From NCBI RefSeq assembly GCF_018446385.1, contig NC_056005.1:94950984-95014983 (forward strand): a stretch of 64,000 nucleotides of DNA. Reading direction: 5' to 3'. The stretch is from Zingiber officinale (taxonomy: Eukaryota > Streptophyta > Magnoliopsida > Zingiberales > Zingiberaceae). The translations under genes were made by a program, and so were the position numbers. Shown one piece after another: positions 46,015-57,300 of the stretch (positions within the stretch are counted from its first letter, which is position 1; every line of letters starts with the position of its first letter). The notes under the pieces were generated by a model, which was not told the origin of the DNA, did no database searches, and saw nothing but the letters and a program-made list of their open reading frames with translations.

Positions 46015-47645
46015 CCATCTCTTAAAGGTTGCAGCACTTAAATGAAAGTCTTGACAGAACTAAATTCTTCTTGAGATAAATTGAGATTTCCTTGAATTAT
46101 AAAATCTGTATTGAAGATCAGAAGTCATGTGCAGAATTCTGACTAATTTCACACAGAAAGAAACACAAACTTTTGAGTTCACAGAACAGCCTCTGATATC
46201 TGAAGAAGATGGAATTGCAGAATCCAGGAAATGCAGAAATGTTAAGTCTGAATGAAGAACATGCAATTATGTATCAGTTTTGTGTGCTAAATAGTGGATG
46301 CAATTTCCTTATCAGCAGGAAGTATAAGCACAACTTTTGATTGTTGAACCATTTGAATTAATCATATGCTGTTGGAACATAAGGATACAGTTGGTCTTTT
46401 ATCTATTGAATGCTTGGTGAGATGTCTGAAATTGAAGGATTAAAGTTTAACTCTTGTATGGTTTGAAGTCTGCAATTTCAATGGATGAAAATTCTGAACC
46501 TGAGGCAGCTTAATTTAGCAGTTAGATGCAGAAATTTGTTTGTCTAGTTTTCCAGCAGTGAAGACACAAGAACCAATGAAACTCAAGGATTTGGATTCAG
46601 CTGATAAGAGCTGTAAATGAAAAAAATGGAGACAGCTATAGCAGTTTTCATCAGATCAGAATCTGAATTCTGAAACTTTCTGAATCCTGTTTAATGTTGT
46701 TTAGTTCTGATATTCTACTTCTTGCTGATATGATCTGAGCTTTTGCCGGAGTTAAGGTTTGGAATCATATCTCTTGACAACTTAAGTTCCGAAAGAATAG
46801 AAGAACAGAAAAAGAGAAAGTAAAGAAGGGAAAAGCTGCAGATTGGAGACAAGAAACAATAGTTAAAGAGTTGCAAATGCATGATGTATTCCTTTGTCTG
46901 AGACGGACAATGTTTTAAGTGTGGGGGAGGGATTCCTTATCCATTAGTTGATTTGAGATGATTTGAGTTCAAATGCTGGAATTAAAGTGGAAAAAGAGCA
47001 AAAACAGTGAGAATTTTTTTTTTTTTGCACATCAAGAGAGTATCAAGTGGAAGATAGAGTATCAAGATTCTTTGTTTGCCATCAAATTGAAGGGGAGGTT
47101 AGCTTGATATTTTGAATTGGTAACAACAAATGGTATTCATCTCTTTACACATCAAATTGGTCAACTCATCAAGTATATTCCTCCAATACTCTCATCTTCT
47201 CAATTTTTCATTAAATTCTTTTCTTTTGCCTACTACATTCACTTCACTTGTTCTTTTTGATTCCATTTCAATTTTTGTTGATAAATTCTTTTTATTCATG
47301 TTTGCTATGTTTATAGTGGTGGAGAATTAGAAAATAAGCAAGCTTATGGTAGTGAAATGTTGTGAGTTGCATTGAGTGAGCTCCACTTATATGCATGATT
47401 GAGTGTGAGAGCTAGAATAGGTAAATTCCTTGTGAGATGCAACTTGCTTAATTTTTCAATTGGATTGAAACTATCATACCTATTGATTATTGTTTGGATT
47501 GTATTCATGATTGTTTGTAATCTTTAGATGGTCTTAGTTAAATTCCTTTTTACTATCTTCTAATTATTGCTAGGGAATTTATTGTGGAGATGATGTTTAG
47601 TTTTTTTTACTTGCACGGGACGTTCAAGACTCAGTGTGAGGGATT

Positions 47646-49087
47646 TGATAAACATGATTTTACTGTATTATTTTGATTCATAAATGCATGGTTTGATATT
47701 GATTTCATAGGTTTAAATCATGGTTACATCACATTTTATGCATTGTCTCTATTTTTGGACTTAATTATAAATTATCTTATTTTTTGTATTATTTGATGCT
47801 AATATTTGATTATTATTTTGTAGGCATCAAAGGATCTTGGATTTGGATCTATTCGAATCGAAATTGGGCTCGAATCGGAGTTTAAACGAGAAGATCAAGC
47901 TTTGGGTCGATTTGGATCGTTCGTTGAAGATTGGAGAGATCTGAGCTATCCGTTGAGAATTTGATCCATCCGACCTAATTAGGAGCAGATCTGAGCCATT
48001 GATGAAAATCCAGAAGTTTTGATCCAGATCTGAGTTCATCCAGCCGTTGATCCAGCCCGAAACATTCTGGACCGTTCATCGAATATTGGACAGATCTAGA
48101 CCATCCAGTGAAGATCTGGTCGATCCGACCTAAGGGAGAGTAGATCCAGACCCTAGATCAAGATCAGTAACTCCGGATTGGACTTTAGGTGACTTTTCAC
48201 CGTTGATCAAGCTCCAAATCAATCACAGCCGTCCGTTCAGATCTGGAACAGATACAAAACAGAAGCTATAGTAGCTTCCAGGCTTCGTCAATCCTCCACA
48301 GCGCGCAGCTTCGTCCCGGTGCGTGGCTTCTTCCGGATTCTGGCCCCTTTCCTTCTCCGATCAACTCTTTCAAGCTTCGACCTCGGCGGTGAGCTTCTCG
48401 GCGGCTTCATTCCGATCATCTGGACCCGTCGTTGGGTGGTTCCTCTGGCGGAATTTCTCTCCCGGCCTTCTCTATTCCAGCGCCGATTTGGAGGTGGTCT
48501 TCCAATCGGCGACTCCGATTCCCATCAGCAACATTTGGAGGTGGTCTTCCGGTGTTCCTGAGCTCCATCCGACATCACACCACCATCCACAGCGTCATTC
48601 CAGATTCAGAGTTTGAGGTTGCAGAAATCCAGATTTTCGGCCATTATTGGGTTTAGGGTTGTTTCCAGCGTGTCGGGGGTGGTCCGTCGGCACTGTTGAG
48701 CACTCCTTGAACTGAGACGCAGCTGAGATGCTCCACTGAGGTCCAGAGTTGGGTGCTCTCAACTTTGGCATTCTTGTGTGACGGCAAGAGTGTGAAGTTT
48801 GTATGGATTGGTTGTGAGTTTGATCGGTTAGGGTTTATTTCATTTTGTTACTGTTTTTTACAACTTAGAACATATTCATTTTAATGTTTGTTATGTTTTA
48901 ACAAGTAATCTAGCATTTCATTTCCTTGTTTAAGTTTAATTTGTGTTTAATTTGATGCTTGGTTAAGTGTTTAGTGTTTAAGTTCTAAGTTAGGGTTTAC
49001 ATCTTGCTTAAGATCAAATTTAATTTGATATTTGCTATTTCAATCTTAGGTTAAGTGTGTGTTAATAATTTAATCACATCGTTATCA
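47646..49087 (+). repeat. 3' LTR of the gypsy-like element (unit 2)
   Basis: 1,442 bp against 1,702 bp for the unit 1 counterpart, with the same ends (TGATAA and CGTTATCA). The target duplication GCCAG follows intact. Confidence 0.85.
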
Positions 49088-49736
49088 GCCAGCATGCTAA
49101 AATGGATGTGGATTTACTAAAAATGAAAAAAAATCAAAGGGAAAAAGCTACTAAGATACTATTATGTGAATATATTCTACAAGGCTTGTTTTTGAAAAGC
49201 TCATTACTAAGGACCCATGAAAAAGATAATTCCAATTTCACACAAGAAAAATGAGTGGATAAAAAAAATCTTGTACATGAATGAAAACATTTTTGTATGG
49301 AAATCATATACACCAAATTTTCAGTTAGAATCTTGGTCTGGAAGCATTTTATTGTGTTGGAGCCATATTATAGAATTTTTAAAATGGAGGGTTATGCTTG
49401 GGTGTTTCTGAACAACAAAGGTCTTGATTGGGCTTTTCCCCAATTACTGATACTAATATCCTTAAAAGATTAGGTGTAAGCTGTGATGTAAATGAGAGAA
49501 AATAGTTTAAAATGGTACAAACCTGTTCAACGGTAAATAGATTCTATAGTTAGGCTTAATAAATTGATTAGAGTTGAACTTGTATGGGCTTAAGGGAGAT
49601 AAAAGCAAACCCAGATAATGTAAAAAGGGCGAGCTAAGAGATTTGAATATTACTAAATAATAGATATAGCTTTGCATCATGTTCAATGAAGGAACAATAT
49701 CCATACAGCAGAATCGTAGACAAGTGTAGTTTGCAG
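49088..49736. other. RRC1 intron segment, unit 2 (matches 17715-18365)
   Basis: Nearly identical to the unit 1 segment, non-coding, and ending in the TTTGCAG acceptor of the last RRC1 exon. Confidence 0.7.
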
Positions 49737-49882
49737 TTTGGGAGTACCGTGAATCTCTTGAGGAACAAGGTCTCCGTAGTGCTGAAGTAATAGATAGGAA
49801 GGTAGCAGTTTATCATCGACAACTTGAATTCGAATTTGGTTTATCTGATACTACATATGATCAAGGAAGCAAGAAAAGTTAA
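49737..49882 (+). pseudogene. RRC1: RRC1/SR140 last exon (cwf21 region), unit 2
   Basis: Open across its length: YRESLEEQGLRSAEVIDRKV, then YHRQLEFEFGLSD, ending at a TAA (49880-49882) after GSKKS. The exon itself looks healthy, unlike the unit 1 copy with its internal stop. It cannot be joined to a full gene, because exons between the SURP exon at 33252 and this one, including the CID exons, were not found in unit 2. The usual C-terminal RS-rich region is absent. The cwf21 motif is thought to contact spliceosome partners. Confidence 0.82.
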
Positions 49883-50636
49883 TCAGATAAGCTGGTTAAC
49901 AAATTGTATTTTCTTCTAGATCATATTTTTGTGAAAGTTTTCTGTAAACTATTAAGCTCTTTAGTTTGATATGAATTTACGCTGGCGAGTGGTTAATAGG
50001 ACCATTAATTTCTACATCATTTTCCTGGACAGAAGTGATAACAAAATTCCATTGTTCGTTCCATTTTTTTTCCCTTTTGAATTGTAAATTTTCTCAATTG
50101 TCCATTTGTTTAGTGTACAATGGAGAGATCAACTGCCTTTTCCTTTTTTTTCCTTTCTAACAGTGTACCCCTTTTTTTTCTCTAGTTTACACTATTGATC
50201 TTTGTTGATCATTGTAGTGTGATCCCTTGTAACCAACATATAACAATATATATAAATATTTTAGTGCTAGAGTAATTTATCTAGAAGTCATTTAATTTTA
50301 AATATTTATTCAGTTAGGAAAAGGTGAATTCTTTGTTCCACTATCAAACTTTCTTTTGACTAATGTTCCATCATCTCTGATTCACCCTCCACCTCTTTGT
50401 GCATTTTCAAATCAAAATGTGTCTCCGGTGCCATGGTGTCGCGGTAGGATATCCAAGTTGTCACTTAGATATATATAGTTCGAATCCTAGCTATGGCGTA
50501 TTTTTAGGAATTTTTTCTTCAAATGGAGGGCGTAATCAAAAGATGTTGGGCTTCTAGATTGGTTGTCGCGTGTGTTTTCTGATTTACCATGGTGGTCGGT
50601 GGAAAATTTCCGTAACATCGGGCCGGTCATCATAAG
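49883..50636. other. Unit 2-specific spacer
   Basis: 49919-50636 has no counterpart in unit 1, where CTTCTAG is followed directly by GGATAGCGATGAG (18548). No gene is seen. A possible SINE lies at 50425-50520. Confidence 0.6.
50425..50520 (+). mobile_element. Possible tRNA-derived SINE fragment
   Basis: GGTGTCGCGGTAGGA resembles a pol III A box. About 30 bases on, AGTTCGAATCCTAGCT matches a B box (GTTCGAATCC). A cloverleaf or intron-containing tRNA gene could not be drawn. The tail and target duplication are unclear. Confidence 0.38.
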
Positions 50637-51526
50637 GATAGCAATGAGACTATTTGAGATTATCATATTTTCAAATCAAAATGCTTGCATGTCTCTAATT
50701 AGTGGGGAAAAAATTGAGAATATCAATCTATCGGTTTCAACAAGAATTTCCAATTTTAGTGATTTTGAGAGTAAAGGGATAAACTTAAGCTGGAAGGTAA
50801 TGATCATCTTGAGTAGATCAAGAGTGCTTAAGCCAAAATGAGAGTAGCACCAAACTTTTACAGGAACACTAAAATTTTCCTTAAGGGTATAGTGCGTCTA
50901 TTGTGATGGAAAGAGAAACTTATGATGTTCTCACTTGCAATATTGTGATGAAAAGAGAAAAAATATATATTTGTTTGTCGAAACTTATTTCAATCAATCA
51001 ATCAATCCGGACCTTTGTTAAACGTATTCGACAAAGGACACCAGTACCGATTGCGTTCAATCTGTCTCTACATGAGGAGACCTTATTGCGCTCTTTATCA
51101 ATCATGCTAAATCTATTGTGATGGAAAGAGAAACTTATGATCTCATTTGCAACATTGTGGTGGAAAGAGAAACTTATGATGTTCTCACTTGCAATATTGT
51201 GATGGAAAGAGAAAAAATATATATTTGTTTGTCGAAACTTATTTCAATCAATCAATCAATCTCGACCTTTGTTAAACGTATTCGACAAAGGACACCAGTA
51301 CTGATTGCGTTCAATCTGTCTCTACATGAGGAGACCTTATTGCTCTCTTTATCAATCATGCTAAATATAATGTGTTTGAACCTTTCAAGTGACTTCCCTG
51401 TAAATATTCATGCTATGATTGCAGAGGATTTGACGATCTTGTCCAAGTATAAACCTATTTCTTCGATCGAGTTGAGGTATTCTATGGTCAGCACGTTTGG
51501 AACATTATTCTTGAGTCATGTATAGA
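50637..51526 (+). repeat. Duplicated block, unit 2, with its own 220-260 bp tandem duplication
   Basis: Matches 18552-19132. Within it, 50900-51113 and 51114-51360 are tandem copies, each starting with the ATTGTGATGGAAAGAGAAAC motif and including TTCAATCAATCAATCAAT. The open frame 51118-51525 ends shortly after the duplicated part. It is unrecognised. Confidence 0.65.
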
Positions 51527-53560
51527 ATAATATTCCTCTGTTTAGTCGCAGTTTTGTTTTTGAAATTTCGAGTTTGCTAGAATTTGTATTCATTCTTTGC
51601 TTACCGAGAATGGTTGTCCGGCTTGCCTAGTTAGCTCAACTAACTTTGTGCTTGACTGATCAAGTCAGATGAATTGGGTGAGTCCATGTCGAAGGGCAGC
51701 TAGACTAGACGGGTTGGGTGAATCGATTGAGTTTGAAGAGCTAGTCTTATCCATTGGATTTAACAGGTGAATTATATCAATAATTATTTGTTAATCCTAT
51801 GCTGGATTAATTTGGGGATAGAATTAGATGGGTCAGGATCAGATACTAGAATAGCATAGTATGATCCTATATTTTTTTTTAAAAAAAAACTTAATTTAAT
51901 ATTTAATAGGAAGATTAATTTGATCAATGAAAATTGAATCAACATATGTAATTAATTTTTTAAAATAAATTAAATCAAATTAATAATAATATTAATCATA
52001 TTAATGACAATAATAAGTTGATTTATATATAAATTTAAAAATTTTATAATTCAAAATAAATGTATATATATTTTAATGGGGTAATTAGATTAGGAGTTGA
52101 GTAAGTTTATTTAAACTGTCTTATTTAAATTAGAAAAATAATTAGAAGTTGATTGGATGAATTAATTAAACCTTTATTTTTCAATTAAAAGTCTAAAGTT
52201 CACTTCTCCTTTCACTGAAGGGTTGCTGCCTCCTCTTTTCTGTTGCGCGATGGATCTCACAAATCTCTACCCACGACCTCTCCTCCGATCCTCCCTCTTC
52301 CTTTATGGAAAAAAGAAATATGGCTCCTTTTCTCGACCCCTTGATCTTTCTTGTCTATAGTTCTGCCAATGAGGATGTTATCCGTTGAAATAGAATCATT
52401 TGTAAGATTCCACCGTTACAATGATCTTATTTCAATTTCACTACAAAACTCGATGTCAATTGATTACTCATCGATTTAGTACTTTCGGATGATAGGATCA
52501 TATGATCTTAAGATTCAGATTATGATTTTACAAACCATGTCGGTACATGTACATGTTCTCTCTCTCTTTTTTTATTAATTCCAATTATTTCACGTTCATC
52601 AATGGATTTCATTGATCTAGTAAAATCTAATTAAAATCATTTCAAAGTTGATAGAATTTTTTATAGTGCTGAAAAGGTTTATATAGTTTCGAGATGTTTT
52701 GTTCTTGAATAACAAATCCTTGGAAATCAACATCATATAATTTTAATATTTGTGGTTATTTAATTATTATTATTATTATTCTTTTTATAACTATTATTTT
52801 TTAAAATAATAATAATAATAATTTTTTTATTTTTATTAGCATTCCTTTAATTTTATAATTTTATTAATCTTATTTTGTATTTATATTTTTATTAAAAAAA
52901 TAAATTAAAAAATATTGATAATTTTAAGAGATGATCCTGAGTTTAATGACATAAATTTTAAAAAAGTTTTTTTTTTCGGATCATCAACTTTTGTATAAAA
53001 TTATTTGATAAATAATTAAGTTATTAATTTTTTTTATTTATTCAGTTAAGTTTAAATAAAGAATTCTATTTTTTTCTTTAATTTAAAATTAAAAAGGGAG
53101 GGGCATAATCGAAAATAAGCACGTCCCTTTAAAAAAATATAAAATTTTGTTTTTTTTTAAGTATTCAGAAATGTAGATAAAATATTTAAAATTTGAAGCT
53201 CGTCTAAAAGTTGAAGAATAATCAAATTACTCGAACTTTTTTAAAAAAAAACAAGTAAAACCTGTTAATAAAAATTAATTGATTTATTAAAAAATAGTTG
53301 TTAATTGTGCGGCTAGATTTTATGCGGCAAAAGATAATAATCACCTAGGAGATCATAGGCATGATCATTTATGTTAATTTTATACTCGATAATTTGTTAT
53401 ATGTATTTTTAATAGAAAAAATATTTTTAAAAACATATGCAGCCTTCTTAAATACTAATGTTTTTTTTGAATATACATTTAGTTATATGTTTGAAATATA
53501 ATTTATTTATACAAATCACCTTATTCTCTAACTCTTTACCCCCTCCGCTTAAAATATTCT
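51527..53560. other. A/T-rich intergenic flank upstream of ABCB copy C
   Basis: 51434-52945 is specific to unit 2 and shows no gene. From 52950 it matches the flank of copy B. Short homopolymer and ATT/TTA repeats occur near 52760-52830. Confidence 0.6.
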
Positions 53561-53616
53561 TAACGCATCCTTGCGCAGTTGCCCCTTGCACCCGATTTCC
53601 GTTCTGAGCTCGAGCC

Positions 53617-53946
53617 CAGGGGTGGTTCGGTACGATATACCAAATCACCAACTCCCATACCGTTACCGTACCAAAAAATACGGTATAAAAATTTTTTATA
53701 CCAATACCGTACAAAAATTTCGGTATACTGAATTTCTAGTATTCATACCGTTTAAAGTAAATTTTCGGTATCGGTACGGTATACCGAAAATTTCACTAAA
53801 AATCATATACCGATACCGATATCGAAAATTTCAGTACGATATTTTACCATACCGAAATTTTTGATATACCGTAATCGGTATAGTTCGGTAAATTTCGGTA
53901 TGATATGTGCGGTATACCGAAATTTCGGTATTTTTTCCCACCCCTA
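53617..53946. mobile_element. 330-bp hAT-type MITE in the ABCB copy C promoter
   Basis: The ends are CAGGGGTGG and CCACCCCTA, a (C/T)AGGGGTGG inverted pair typical of hAT elements. The flanks CTCGAGCC (53609-53616 and 53947-53954) form an 8-bp target duplication. Copy B at 20041-20056 preserves the empty site (CTCGAGTC then CGTCACATG). The interior is full of GGTATACCG-type palindromes and has no coding capacity. Confidence 0.9.
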
Positions 53947-54302
53947 CTCGAGCCCGTCACATGAATAGGCTGTGACTTCCATTTTTATATTTCACCGCGC
54001 CCTCCATTTCTCTTCCGCCTCCTCGCTGCTTCGCAAGCGCGACCATCGATCTTCTTTTCTTGAGAGAGTTCTCCGAGCTGCTTCCCCAAGGCGACCGTCT
54101 CTCGATCTTCTTCTTCCCTTAGGTTGAGAGAGTTCTCTGCTTCCCAAGGCGACCGTCTCTCGATCTAGAGCCTTCCTCGCGAGTTGCGACATCTCCGTGA
54201 GTTTTTCTGATAACATTGTTCATTAGCTTCTTCTCGTGAGTTTCTCAGTACCGCTTTTGTTCTTGTCAGTTTCAGAGTACCTGTTGTTCTACGCCGGTCA
54301 AA
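53947..54302 (+). promoter_or_regulatory. Proximal promoter and leader of ABCB copy C
   Basis: Closely similar to the leaders of copies A and D. It contains repeated CGACCGTCTCTCGATC motifs (54090-54160) and TTTCAGAGTACCTGTTGTTC before the ATG at 54303. Confidence 0.6.
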
Positions 54303-57300
54303 ATGAGCTCTCCAGTCTTCACTTTTTTTCCTTCCCTTCAGTCCATATTCAGCCATGGGGACATGGTTGACACGCTACTGATGATTCTGGGATTCGTCGG
54401 CGCCGTCGGCGATGGGTTTGCAATACCAGCCTTTTTCATGTTCGCCCGTGTCATCTTCAATGACATGGGTCAGGGTTCCATCGAAGCGGTTAACAAGGTA
54501 CAAATTATTTCTATTCAATAGTAGTTTTTTAGTGCTCTTTGGTTCTAAGCTACTTTCTATCCAGAACGTAATCTACTTGGTGTATCTGGCCGGCAGTAGC
54601 TTCTTAGCATCGTTCATGGGTAAGATTTATTGATTTGATAGAATTGATTATTTAATTAAATTTATTGTTGATTTTAATTGATTGGATCATTGTGTAGAGG
54701 GTTACTGTTGGTCGAGAACAGGGGAGCAGCAGGCGATCCGGATGCGAGTGCGGTATCTTACAGCGGTTCTCCGGCATGATGTTGAATATTTCGACCTCAA
54801 CACTGGCACCAACAGTGAAGTCATTACTAGCATCACCAGTGACAACCTCGTCATACAAGACTGCCTAAGCGAGAAGGTGGCCAACTTCATAATGAATTGC
54901 ACCACCTTCGTCAGATGCTACGCGAGAGGATTTTCCATGATATGGCGGCTGACGCTGGTGGGATCGCCTACAGCGGTGCTACTCGCCATCCCCGGCATCC
55001 TGTACGGCCGCATCCTCATGGAGCTAGCTCGGAAGATGCGGAGGGAGTACCAGAAGGCTGGCACGGTGGTGGAGCAGTGTGTTTCCTCCATCCGCACCGT
55101 TTACTCTTTTGTGTAGGAGGAGCGCACCATAGCCAAGTTTACTGCCACGCTTGATGACTCCGTCAAGCTCGGTCTCTGCCAGGGCCTCACGAAGGGACTG
55201 GCTGTCGACAGCAATGGCATCATCTTTGCCATTATGGCTTTCTTGGTTTGGTTCGGCAGTCGCATCGTCATGTAAAACGGCGGCAAGGGCGGCACCGTCT
55301 TCGCTGTCAACAACTCAATCATCTTCGGCGGCTTGTAAATTCCCAATTTTCTTCTTCTTCCCTTCTCTCCTCTCCTCTCCTCTCCTTTCCTCTAACAAAG
55401 TTTATTGGGACAGGGCACTCGGTTCGGGGCTCTCCAATTTGAAGTATTTCTCTGAGGCGATCTCCGTCGGTGAATGCATCTTGGAGGTGATTCGGCGAGT
55501 GCCGAAGATAGACTCTGGCAGCTCGAATGGAGAAGTTCTAGAGAACTTGTCCAGGGACATGAAGTTCAGAAATGTGGAGTTCACATACCCTTCCAGGCCG
55601 GACAACTACATATTCCGGGACTTCAACCTCAATGTGCCAGCAGGGCGAACTGTGGCATTGGTGGGAGGCAGCAGGTCAGGAAAGTCGACGGTGATTGCGC
55701 TGCTAGAGCGGTTCACCGACGAGATTCTGCTCGACGGGACAGACATCAAGAGGCTGCAGCTGAAATGGTTAAGATCGCAGATAGGGCTGGTCAGCCAAGA
55801 GCCCGCTTTGTTTGTCACCTCTATTAAAGAGAATATACTCTTTCGGAAGGAAGACGTCACTATGGAGGAGGTGGTGGCCGCCGCCATGGCTGCCAATGCC
55901 CATAGTTTCATCTCGCTACTTCCTCAGGGATACGACACGAAGGTAAGATGTGTGTTTTTTATTTGGTCAAGACAGGTGATGCTGGAAAGAATGGTGTGTG
56001 CAGGTGGGAGAAAGAGGAGCGCAGATGTCTAGTGGCCAGAAACAGAGAATCGCCATCGCCAGGGCGGTGTTGAAGTCGCCTAAATCCTCCTGCTCGACGA
56101 GGCCACCAGCGCCCTCGACTCCGAGTCGGAGCGCATCGTCCAGGAGGCCCTCGACCTCGCCTCTGTCGGCCGCACCACGATCGTCGTCGCCCACCGCCTC
56201 TCCACCATTCGCCACGCTGATGTCATCGCTGTCGTGCAGGACGACCGTGTCTCGGAGATCGACTCTCATGATCACCTCGTTAACCGCTCCGACGGCCTCT
56301 ACTCCTCACTCGTCCGCCTCCAGCGGACCACCCAGGAGTGGTTCGGTACGGTATACCGAACCACCAACTCCCATATTGTTATCGTACAAAAAAATACGGT
56401 ATAAAAAATTTTTATACCTATACCGTACAAAAATTTCGGTATACCGAATTTCAGTATATCGAATTTCTAATATTCATACTGTTTAGAATAAATTTTCGGT
56501 ATCGGTACGGTATACCGAAAATTTCACTAAAAATCATATACCGATACCGATATCGAAAATTTTGATATGATATTTTACCATACCGAAATTTTTGATATAC
56601 CGTAAAATTGATATAGTTCGGTAAATTTCGGTATGATATGTGCGGTATACCAAAATTTCGGTATTTTTTTCCATCCCTACCACCGCCCACCTCCTCGAAG
56701 GAGAGACCGGCTCCGGCACCATGCAATTGGGCATCAGCAGCAACGTGAACTCCTGCTTCTCCGCCGCCAGTCCCAACAGCTCCGACCGCTCCATAGCGTT
56801 GGCATCGCCGGAAGAGAACGCCGATGATAGCACCGGGATGCCGAGGCTATCGGTGCCATCCTTCCTGCGGCTACTGCAGCTGAACGCGCCGGAGTGGCGG
56901 CAGGCGCTGCTAGGCAGTGGCAACACCATCGTGTTCAGCGCTATCCAGCCTATCTATTCCTACACCTTGGGCAATATGATATCTGGTTTTTTACCTTGAG
57001 GACCATGAGGAGATCAAGAACAAGACGAGGACCTATGCCTTCGTCTTCCTTGCCCTCTCCTTGCTCTCATTTATCCTCAACATTGGGCAGCACTATAACT
57101 TCGGCGCGATGGGCGAGTATCTCACCAAGCGCATCCGCTTGCGGATGCTGTCCAAGATCCTCACTTTTGAGGTTGGCTGGTTTGATCAGGAGGAGAACTC
57201 CACCGGCACCATCTGTGCGCCAACGACGTCAACGTCGTCCGCTCCCTCGTCAGCAATCGAATGGCCCTCATAATCCAGACCGCTTCTGTCGTGGTCATCT

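Larger units (their letters stand above)
34612..49087 (+). mobile_element. Gypsy-like LTR element, unit 2 copy (5' portion absent)
   Basis: Collinear with 7980-17714 of the unit 1 copy and ending in a 3' LTR at 47646-49087. The 3' flank GCCAG (49088-49092) equals the 5' flank of the unit 1 copy. It carries two later insertions, a TRIM and a Ty1/copia element. The copy is incomplete and non-coding. Confidence 0.85.

Noticed and set aside
55967-56275. Minus-strand frames opposite the ABCB NBD1 (also 58061-58504)
   Set aside because: They are shadows of the GC-rich transporter exons. The plus strand carries the Walker and signature motifs.
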